Positions 22,301 through 34,300 of a stretch of DNA of 64,000 nucleotides are shown here, in pieces; position 1 is the first letter of the stretch; every line of letters starts with the position of its first letter. Made by a program: the position numbers and the translations under genes. Under the pieces are notes generated by a model. The model searched no databases, was not told the DNA's origin, and saw only the letters and a program-made list of their open reading frames with translations. Source of the stretch: Sinonovacula constricta (Eukaryota; Mollusca; Bivalvia; Cardiida; Solecurtidae); the NCBI GenBank assembly GCA_007844125.1, contig CM017572.1, positions 23,268,879-23,332,878 on the forward strand, in the 5' to 3' direction.

Positions 22301-25300
22301 CAACAGTTTACTTATATCATATTCATGTAACAAGATTTTTCCACAGTTTCTGACAATTTGGGCATAATATCTGTATAAACTCATACTTTAGTCAAAGTAA
22401 AGACAATTTTGAACGCTAAATATATCGTAAGACAGTACACATTGCGAAAGAAATCACTCCAAATGTTCATTCTTTCCAAATCTATAAACAAGCATTGATA
22501 ATGTTCTCTGCTGAAAATAGATACTGATGTCAGACTGGACTACCTGGATAATGATAAACCGCGAGCTCAAAAGCAAGTTGTCACATTGTTTTCCTAGTTT
22601 AAAATTGCTATCTTAGTTGCCTGGCTTAGATAGAAAATACCTGTTTGCAATGACGAGTGGGGATTTATACTTCGTTTTTCACACTTATCTAAGGCATCTA
22701 TGAAAAGCATTTTGTAGGACCTTTTCAGGTAACAATGACGTATTTGGTAATTTGAGGAAAAATAATTGGTCCAAATTGTCGGATACCATCTTTGAGGTGT
22801 GCAAGTGTGCAAGAACTATCATCAGCCATGTAAGATGCTTTTTCCATGTTTCTCGGTCACATATTGTCATGTAGCAGAAGCTGTACTATGGAATACGAGA
22901 ACTATGGAATAAGAGATAAGATTCAGGATGACTCTTATAGTACAGAAAGGTAGTGGGGTAACATTTTCATTCATAGATCATTTACAGTGCCTCTGTGTGT
23001 AGGATAGAGTCTTTGAAGATGTTTCTATAGAAAATAGAAGCCAAAATGAGAGCATTTTTTTTTTAAACATCTTAATAGATTCTATCCGACTTAGAAGTCC
23101 CCGCCTCACTTCTACCTGTTCTACCAAATGGCATGTAATCCGCTCCATAAAACTGTCAATCAAACTGTAAGCCATCTTGATGTGATCAAACTTATTGTCA
23201 CAAGGGGAAGAGTCAAGCCAGAATGCGTGGTTTGTTGCACATGGGCAGTTGAAAATAAACCATTTAGTAAAATAGATTGATCTATTTTGTTCATTGTAAA
23301 ATAGAAAATAGAAAGGAGTTCTAGTTAAATTAATCTTTTGTTCATTGTAAAATAGAAAATAGAAAGGAGTTCTAGTTAAATTAATCTCTAAGGTATTTGA
23401 ATTTTCATAACTTCTGATTGGCTGCCAATGAAGGGCAACTTCTAAAATTCATTAGGTGGAACTGTTTGCTAGTATTGGGGAGGTCTGTGGTTTGAATCCT
23501 GGCATAGGTTCACTTTTTCTGCTTCTATTACATTACTATCAATCAGTTATCTCAATAACCAGTTCATAAGTCATATTTCACATATTTCTTTTTATTCATC
23601 ATAACTACAGATATAACCCAGGTCAGTTTTTATACTGCCATCATAAACGGGACATATAATGGGATCGCCCATGGTGGGCAGATGGGTGGGCAGGCGGTCG
23701 GTGTCCTGATGTTTGTCTGGAGCATAACTCCAAATCTATCAAAGCTATTGACTTGAAATTTCCTAGATGGATAGATCTCATTGAGACAGAGTGCTGTAAA
23801 GAAGAACCATCACTCTGCTCTTCATGATTTTGGAGTTATTCCCCTTTGTTTAAGTTTCTTGTCCGGAGCATAGCTCCAATGCTATCAAAGCTGGCAAATC
23901 CCCAATCCCCAGAACAGGGGCAAAATGATACATATATAAGATATAAACAATCAGTTGGATACCACCTTTGAAGTCTGGTTGTTTAAAGCATCAACTTACA
24001 TCCAGCCCCTCAGTACACTGTGTTAATATCTTTTGTAGGTTTGTATTTATCGTTACATTTATTGTTTTTTGTCAGGGGCAGTGAAGATTACGCCAGCACA
24101 TGACCAGAATGATCATGCCCTTGGTGAGCGCCACAATCTTCCATCGATAAACGTCATCAGTGATATTGGAGTGATGGAGAATGTCTCCGAGGAGTTTCTC
24201 GGAATGAAGCGGTTTGATGCTCGCCGGAAACTCGAGAAGATGCTTGGGGAACAAGGTCTGCTGAAGGAGAAAAGACCCCATTCTATGGTGCTTCCCATCT
24301 GTAGGTAAGAGAGTCAACTGCCAATGCTTGATTTTAACACTTCCTCGAAATGTAAGTAGAAAATGGTTAGGCAAGTTTATTTGATTTATTTTTTTTAATA
24401 ACCAATTTCTTAAAGCATGGTCTGCAGCTGCCATTTCTAGTGTTACGTAAAGTCTTTATTTCCATGGCCATTTCAGTTCAGGGTCTAGTGTTTTAAGGCA
24501 TTGTACTCTGAATCCATTGGCCCTGAGTTCAAAACCTGAAACGACTATTTTTCATCTCAGGTAGTTAACCTTGACTGTGGTTGCCATAGTCAACAAGAGG
24601 CAACTGCTGGGGTAGTCTATAGTAGGCAGTGAGCAGCACAGGGTTAATACTTGATAATTGGTTCTAACCAGAAAGTGAGTAGTCATGCTACAAGTTTAAA
24701 TGGAGTGTTTACCAACTGACTATTAACCATTTAATTTTAATTATTTATGCTATTTTACAACTATTTCAGTCGGTCCAAGGATGTGATTGAACCCAGACTG
24801 AAGTCCCAGTGGTATGTGAACTGCCAGGACATGGCTAGGCAGGCTGTGGAGGTAACTACAATGCTATATCGTAGCCATTTCGGGTGCATTTCATCGTAAA
24901 TCTTAAGATAGTTTTTTTCTCTTAAAAAAGGTTTTTCTTCTTAAAAGCGTTTCATTAATATTTCAGAAATCTCTCCCAGAGTGAAATCGCTCTTAAATAT
25001 TCAGAGTTCTTTTGATAGATTTGCTACCAATCGTACTCACGACAGTTTGCTTAAATGCTGGATACAGACATATGTATGTTAGTTGATTAATCATTGTACA
25101 GAGTTTGCAGCCGTGACATGTGTGATAGTTGTTGGTGAAAAGGTTACATAGGGACTTTAATTAACACACCATCAACTCCTACTACAAATACAATTTACCC
25201 TTTTAGAAAAGGAAAATATAAAATGTAGTGTACAAAGCTTAGCTGTTCATAGTCGGACTATGGTTTTCATTTCAAATCTGATCTGATTATATCTCAACTT

Positions 25301-28300
25301 TATTCACTTAATGTACACTGTGCCACACTGTGTAATTACACCCTGTACCAAGATGCCCCAGAGATGGGAATGTACAGTAATAGAAGAAGAAGAAAAACAT
25401 CCTGTTGATCTTCATGTGATGAACAAAACACACTTTCTGTTGGTTGCGAACTTAAATGATGTATCGCTCAGGTAATTGGAGCTTGAATGCAAGAGCTGTC
25501 GTCCCTCTGAGAAGTGTGCAATGTGACCAACATTCATATTCTGCATTTGCAAAATTGTGATCTAATTAAGTAGATAATTGATTAAAAGGACTTTGATTGT
25601 CAATCGATTGAGCATGGATGTCCAATGCATTGTGTTTGTTAAATCTTTGTTTATTGGGTTTATTGTTCCACCAACAATATTTCAGTTATCTGGAGACGGT
25701 GTTCACTTTGAAGCAGATATAGTGCTGCCTTCACTGTGTATAGCATGCTGCGAACACCTGGCATGATACCACACCCAGTCACATTATCCTGACCCCGGGC
25801 CAACCAGTCAAGGAACTACCCTTATATTTGCTTGGGTGTTAGCAAGGAAGCTATATGACTAAACAAAGAATACGGAGGAAGAATGACAGGCCGGTGTATC
25901 TGTAGCCTATATATTTGTTAAACTGCGGTCAGAAATATTGCCATTTTACTGTATAATATATAATATATACTTTTTAACATATGACACTGAATGAATAAAC
26001 ACTGAAGATTCAACTTTTTATGCCTCTGAGTGGGAAAGTATGTTTTGTAATTGAATTTCCCATTGTTATTTAAAAAAAATGATAGTCCCTGACTTTGTAT
26101 ATAGCAGTCTGACAGAAGCCACTTAGATTACAGGAGTGATTATATATACAAGCTTTACACAGTTTACTTATTTATGATAATCTACTTTGTAGGCTGTGGA
26201 AGAAGGTGACCTGACCTTTACTCCAGATTTTTACAAGAAGATTTGGTTTGAGTTTCTAGGGAATTGTCAGTAAGTAAAGTATCTTACTTCTTAGTCTTTG
26301 TCAAATATTGCACTTTGCCACAACATGTAAAAGTAGTAAGTCTTACTTAAAGGTGGCAACCAGACCTGGTAGGGCAATCGGTACAGCGTCGGCTCCAGGT
26401 ACGGAAGGTCCCAGGTACAATCTTGGGCCGCAACATACCAAAGTCATTAAATATGGTAGTAGTATAGCTCCCTTGCTACGCTCAAGCAAATATTAGGGTA
26501 GTTCCACGACTGGTTGGCCCGGGGTCAGGATAATGTGACTGGGTGTGGTATCATGCCAGGTGTTCATGGCATGCTATACACAGTGAAGGCAGCACTTTAT
26601 CTGCTTCTAGTGGACACCGTCTCCAGATAACTGAAATACTGTTGGTGGGACAATAAACCCAATAAACAAACAGACTTAAAGGTGGTATCTGACAGTTTCC
26701 TAGATCAAATGCTTGTTACAATATTTTCCCACATTTTGGGGGGATTTGAGGCATAACTTCTGCATAAATTCATACTTATTCATAAGTAAATACAATTTTG
26801 AACAATAGCTATCCTGTTTGAAGATGCAATTTTGAAAAAAATCACTAATCTGTTAATTCTTTTCAAATCTATAAATAAGCACAATAAAAAGTGATCTCTC
26901 CTAAAAATAGATATGTGAGAACTTTTCATGTAACAATATCTCACTTGGTTATTTGAGGAAAAAGAAAGTTTGGTCCAAACTGGCGAATACCACCATCATT
27001 ATTATCTCAAGCAATTACATTTTTAAGATGATGATGCAAAGTGAAACATGAATATTTCACAAATTGTGGTTATGGGCTGAAAACAAACAAACAAAAAAAT
27101 ACTTATTTTAAATATGCTTGATTTTAGAAATAATGCCATATTATTTGTTTAAATCTTTTTCCAAATATGCATGGCTTATTTATTCATGTGTAATTTAAGA
27201 TATTGGATTGCTTTGTATATTGTTTTCTGCTTCTTTGTGGTGTAGAGCACTGGATCTACCCAGGAATTTTCTCGATGTCACAAATATAAGGGGCAAGAGT
27301 CCCAGACTTGTAACTCCTCACGCCTTTAGAGGCATGAGATTAAGTATCAGGTGGGGCAAGAACTTTCACATGTGGAGGTTTTCCGGCTCACCTGAGCACC
27401 AGTGGTTCTAATGAGACATTTTGCTGGGAATAATACTTTCTGTAAATTTCTTCTGGCAAAATTTTTGAGTATTAATAATAAAATGTTCATTCTTTTATGT
27501 TTTTGCAAATATGAAATTTTGGGAGAAAACGAAAAAAAATGGCTGGATCAGCCCTGGTGCTAACACTTGACAATTCAATTTTGGCATTGATCTGGTTGAC
27601 CTTGGGGTCTGGAAAAAGCGGTTTGATGTGGTTTTATGTCACAATTAACTGCATGTTTTTAAAGTTTAAGTAATGTAAGTAAAATGTGAAAAGAATAAAA
27701 TGATTTATGATGTATTGATTCAGGGACTGGTGTATTTCCCGTCAGATTTGGTGGGGGCATAGGATACCTGCTTACAGAGTATTTATCAGGAATCAGGCAA
27801 GTTTACTAAGTTAACTGTTCAATTTATTTCAATTTTTAATCCGAATCCTATTTGTCTGACCGACCGCAATAGCTGAAGTGGTAGAGAGTCGACTTGCGGA
27901 TTGGGAGGTAGCGGGTTCAAACCTTGGCCTGGTCAAACCAGAGACTTTAAAGTTGGTAGTGGCTTCCCTCCTAATGCTCAAGGCTAAGGGGACAGCATTA
28001 TGCCAGACTTGTCGGTGTCAGTATAATGGACCGGCCGGGTTCAGTCCCTGGGCACCTCATAAGTGCCCCTGTGCTATAATGATAGAAATGTTGCTGCACA
28101 GTATCAGCAAAAATGCCACCAAATCCCATCACTATTTGTCTGATGTTTTGAAATTAAAGGAACTTTCAGAGCATATGTAATCATTCCAAATTAATGTTGG
28201 AAGAGAAAAGGTTAGAGTGATGCATCCTTTTACTGACCAGGAATTTGACTATATTTTGAGGTAATAGTGGTGCAGATTTTTGTATGAGAACATGACCTAA

Positions 28301-31300
28301 AAAATGGAACTGCTTGAGTAAATCCTGAATTTCAAAGCAAGTGTAATTTGTTGCTTCAACAAAATTTATAGAACATACAAAAATTATATATATATATATA
28401 ATAAGCAATGCACATGTCTACATAATCGTGGTAAATGGAAAACATGATTATATTAGATAAGGAAGATGATGCTGATGTAAATGATAATTATGCAAGGTAT
28501 TTTAAAAACAAAAGAAACAAAATCAATTTTAAAACAGTTGTATTTTGTTGGTTCTATTCAACAAAATTTGTAGAATGTCTATTTAAAATGATAAGTAATG
28601 CACATGTATACTTAAGTGTTGTAAATGATAAACATGATTATATTGGAAGGTGATGATGATGATGATGATTATCATCATCATGTAAAAGATATTTATGCAA
28701 GGTATTTTAAAAACAAAAAAAACAAAATCAATGCACTGCTGTGACATCTGTACGTAATTCCATCCTCTATTGTTATTTATTGTTTCTGTTCACGCCTACC
28801 TCAAGTATTCTCAAACAGTTAAATAAAACAAAATGCACATGTCCTTTTATGTAAAGTAGGCCTACATGTACTTCATTTATCCTGATTGAATATGATGGTT
28901 TATGTCAACAGAATTGATGCTTAAAAGGTTCTAATCCAGAAGAATAGTAGGTCCTTAAATGAAATCAAGAATGCCATAAATAATTCGTTCATAATGCTAA
29001 TGTTTATTTGTCTTTCATATTAAAGAGTGCTAATAAAGACGAAATTTGGGTCAGTGGGCGGAGTCAAGAGGAGGCATGTTTTCGAGCAGCCAATAAGCTG
29101 GGAGTATCAAGTGACCAACTTGAGCTTCAGCAAGGTAAATAAATGGTGTAAATGTAGTTAATCATGTAACATTTTACAAATTCAGACTTGACTGGGCACC
29201 TAGTAACTGATGCCAATTTGCAACTCCTTGGACTCCATGGACCCTCATGGCATGGGTTCGAATCCCAGTTGGAAAAAGACCTGCAATACGTTGGTGGTTC
29301 TACCCAGACACTTGTCTTGTCGATGGTCTTTACCAGCAGTAGCTGGATGTCACCATAATGACTATAATTGTGTTGCTGCTATGTCTCTCAAAAACAAAAC
29401 AAATTCACCGGACCTGGTAGCGCAATCGGTAGAGCCTTCAGGTACAGAAGGCCCCGAGTTTTATCCAGGATGGTAACATGCCAAAGTCGTAAAAAATGGT
29501 AGTGGCATAGCTCCCATGCTAATGCTCAAGCAAATATAAGAGTAGTTCCATGACTTGTTAGCCTGGTGTCAGGATAATGTGACTGGGTGTTGTATCATGC
29601 CAGGTGTTCACATAATTGTTTCTTTGTTTGCTTTCATGTAAGTTGTATAATGCCCGCATGATAATATGGTTTGTTTTGTCAATACTGGCAAAGCAGGTGA
29701 ATTATCCTGATAGTGTGCAAATTTGTTGTAAAATTTTATATAAAAATTATAATACCAATACAAAAAACCCTAATTGGGTTTACTAATTTAAGTATGGATG
29801 TCAGTGAGTACTCTGTTCTTTGATCAGGCATTTATTATTTGAGTATCAGAATCACTTATCTGGGACCCTTTGCTAACAGGGAGAATGCACTACAAACAAA
29901 GCTAACCAGACCGCTTACACATTCTCTCCCTATTCCCCGCTACATACACCACCGGCAACTTGAAGTTGGTCCTCAAATTTTTATATTCATCTACATGCAG
30001 TTACTAGCACTTCTCAAGCACTTGTACCATAATGACTGTGGGTCATTTATATTGGGCACCATTGTAATATAGAAAGAGAAATGTGCAGCCAGTCCCAGAC
30101 TTGAACCTGGAACCCTTCGCTAACATCGCAATAATGCCACCGAATAAGATAACCAGACTGCTTACACATTGGCTCCTTATCACCCAACTACATATACCAC
30201 AATTTAATGATAAGTTTGACCTAAAACTACATATTATAACTGCAATCCTTATAACAGCTTAAAATAAAGGCTAAACACAATTTAATGATAAGTTTGACCT
30301 AAAACTACATATTATAACTGCAATCCTTATAACAGCTTAAAATAAAGGCTAAACTTGAAATTGTGGATAGAGAACCCACAGGACCTTCTCACATTAAGAT
30401 GTTTTTCCCTGACTGGCAGTTAAATTCAGGCTGTAAGGGGCATAGATTGAACCTAACTGTTTTTATCTTTTGTCGAAAAAAATATTCTCGCCCTAAAAAT
30501 CACATTTTCGCAAAAGTATTTTGATTGGATTTAGAACATTTACTTTTATTGTTCTGTCAGATGTGTTATCATAGCTTACTTTTAACATTTCACAACTTAT
30601 ACTTGGAAGCTATTTTTGTACTGAGTGATAAAAAACTGGTAGCTGTTCTCATGTACTGACCAATTCAATCTTTTGAAAAACAACACTTTAAATATCATGT
30701 AAAACCACTTTACCAACAACAAAAATAAAAAAAAATCATGAAAAATATCAGCATGATCAATCATTGGTTTTATACCAGCCCTAAAACGTCCTTTTATTCC
30801 AATCAGATACCCAAAAAGTTATTTTTTGTTAATTGAATCTCAAACATATAACATTAGGCAGAAATGTGGTCCAGAATTGAAATAACAAATTGCTCGCCAA
30901 TTATACCCTTTCTGCCAAATCTTATTACGATAAGAAAGACAAGGAATGTCTTTGCACTAATTTTGTTTCAGCTTAAGTAAACTATTGTGGATGTTTTTCT
31001 CTTGTTTTTTTGTACAGATGAAGATGTATTAGATACCTGGTTTTCATCTGCACTCATTCCTTTTTCTGTCCATGGGTGGCCAGAACAGGTCTGTATATGC
31101 AATAAAAAAACATCTAAAAATGTATGTATCTAAAACAAAGTATGCAGGCATGGAACCAGAATTCATTGTAAATACCTTTTAGGACAAGTAAAATTTATGT
31201 TTGTTTTCATTTGTCATTATGTTTTAGGATGAAATTTTGAACAAAAATAACATGTAATCTGAAATGAGGGGATGCCTATGGCCGAGGGGTAAGAAGCCTT

Positions 31301-34300
31301 GAGATGAAACTCCTCAGCCCCTCACCGCATGGGTTCGAGTCCCGGTCGGGGCAAGAACTTTTATATGGGGAGGCTTTCCAGCTAACCTGTGGTGCACAAG
31401 TGGTTCTACTCAGACATAAGTCTGGGGTCTTTGTCTGCCAATAATTAACTGGATTTCGCCAATATAACAAAAAACTAAACAAAGACACATAATCTGAAAT
31501 GCTGAACAGCTATATTCTTGAATGTTCGTCATCATGAGGCATTGAGTTCAATCCCAGGCCGCAACATACCAAAGTTTTTTAAAATGGTAGTGATATAGTT
31601 CCCTTGCTAATGCTCAAGCAAATATAAGGGTAGTTCAAGGAGTGGTTGGCCCGGTGTCAGGATAATGTGACTGGGTGTGGTATCGTGCCAGGAGTTCATG
31701 GCATGCTATGCACAATGAAGGCAGCACTATATCTGCCTTAAGTGGACACCACCTCCAGATAACTGAAAAAATGTATGTGGGAAAATAAACCCAATAAACA
31801 AACACCACAGCCAAACAAAGTTTTCGGTAACAGCAGTATGATACAATAATGTATTCAAATTCAGATTTTAATAAATGTTGACTGCGAAACATCATCTCCC
31901 TCAGACAGCGGCCCTAGGCAGGTTCTACCCAAGCACTCTACTCGAGACCGGCAGTGATATCCTATTCTTCTGGGTGGCGCGGATGGTCATGATGGGATAC
32001 AAGCTGACGGGTCAACTGCCCTTCTCAAAGGTGTGAACATTTATGTATTAACCACCTCCTTTTACCCCGTATTGTGTTATATTTATGAATAATGTTTGGC
32101 CATCTGTTGATTGTTGGCAAAAAACTCCCTGGTTGGGAGTTAAGACATACATTTAACCACAAAGGCTGTAGGCTTTAAGTCGTTAAATTTCTAGCATCTC
32201 AGCGACAACCCATAATATATTTGCCAATAATCCACTGATGCCCAAAAATTATTTCCATTCAACATGACCGCTCGATTTATGACCACACTATTTACACTGC
32301 ATATGGAAATGTAGATGTGTGCAGTAGCCACATTGTACACTTAGACTTCCTGGTAGATAACATTGAATTAAATTAAAGCTTGGTGTATCTGGCGGACTGA
32401 AGTTCAGTGTATAACAGATAATAAGCTTTGTTTCATGCAGGTGTGAGACAGTTAATCGTTGACTGACAGACTTCCAAGGCCTGTTAAGGTAAATTATCGG
32501 CAGTTGATAATGATGGCACGTCGGGTCATTGCATAACCGCTTACAAGTTTATGTGGGATGTTTTCGCCCCAAAACAAAGTGAAAACACTTTTCCAGGTCA
32601 TAAGACCCCGACTGTAAGACGAGCCCCACATTTTAATCATGAAATTTTGAGGAAAAATCCCTGTCTTGTAAGTGAGAAAATACGATACAGCAAACAATAT
32701 ATTTACTTTTTACTTTGTAAGTTTGATCTGTTTTAACTAAGTGACCATAACAACTTCAATGCTTTGGATCATTTGGCAGGTCAATGTTAAGCTTGCAAAA
32801 GTTTTAGCTGTTGAGCAGAACGAAGAAATCAAATGTTATTCAATTCAACTGTTGTATAGACATTATTTACACCTTATTCATATGTTAAAATTGTTTACTT
32901 TAGGGTATAAAAAAATTCATGGAGAAAAATTGACAGAACAGTTGGATTTTAGAACCAGTGTTAAAAACAGACCTTTCCTGATTTAGCAAATAAGCAGATA
33001 ATGTTTTAATTCTGCTGATAGCTGGCAAAAACAAAAATAGCTAATCTCAATCTGACTTAAGTCATATCCTGAAAACCGCTCCGCTATCAGGATCTGACGA
33101 TGGTCAATAAAACCTTCCCAACCAATCGGATTTTCGCCTACAAAATCGCAAAAGTAAATGATGATCCGAAGTGTCCCGAACGTATCATTGTAATGGCTGC
33201 TTTACAAAGAAATGTAAACATGGACACTCCGCGCAAGACTTGCATCACTGAAGACAGATGTGTTGTATGCAGTATCCCATTTATTCAACATCAGTAACAT
33301 CTTCAGGTTGAAAGTTAACTAACAAGCAGTTGCAATCATCGATTGCACCCATTTTGCAACTCTTACCCAAAGCATTATGCACTACGCTCTTTGATTGGCT
33401 GTTATAAAAACAGTAATCAGGGAAAACCATTCTTGTTTACAGATGGTATTTGTGGGCCGTCATCAGATCTGGCTTGAAGTGAGATTGAGCTAATCTTCAC
33501 AGGTTTTTGGAATATTAGAAACACTTTCTCACCTTGTGTGTTGCAATTGAATTCCATCTGTAAACTGTCAACGTACAGTTTTTACACCATGTGACGTTCA
33601 TTCAATGGTTGATTTACATGGACACTCTATGAAGGGAACAGATAAGTACGCATTACTAAGACGTTGTGCGTATAATCGTTGATTGCAGCTAAATATACCA
33701 CATTTATTTTTCTATATGTTACATATTGAGAATATGTGTGTCAGATTAGACTTGTAAATAATCCATACTGATTCTAAGTTACTTACAACTTCTGTTGGTG
33801 GCTTGGCAAAAGATTGTGCAGACTCAGATAATACTAATGGATTTTGAATGTTCACAAAATGCCTAGATGTAATAAATTTGCATTTAAATGGTTAAGATTT
33901 AATACCAACCCCTCAATTCTGATTATTTCTTTCAATAGATGATATATGTCTTTTCTTTGTACTATGAGTAACTCTGTCATTATTAGGAATTAAAATTATT
34001 GACAATAGCATTGTTTATGTTAGGGTTAGATGTTTTAACGGTTTTTGTGTCGCCTGAATAGGCGACATATAGGGATTATTTTGTCGTCCGCATCAGCGTC
34101 CGCTGCCTCGGCGGCAGCCTGATTTCCTTGTCCGGAGCATAACTTTGTCACCGTAGGTCCAAATGACTCCAAACTTGGTATGCATGTTTCTGGCAATGAC
34201 TCGAAGTGCAGCGCACAATAAGTATACCTTGTACCATTTTTGAATTATTCCCCTTTGATTATTTTTTATAGAGCATTTCTTGTCCGGAGTGTAACTTTGT

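Noticed and set aside
27797..27802. GT donor four bases downstream (27801) for VARS2 exon 12
   Set aside because: It would end in phase 1, whereas exon 13 begins in phase 0; the GC site fits both phase and consensus.
32494..33297. ORFs in VARS2 intron 15 as a nested gene
   Set aside because: Short, on both strands, without recognisable domains or splice consistency.
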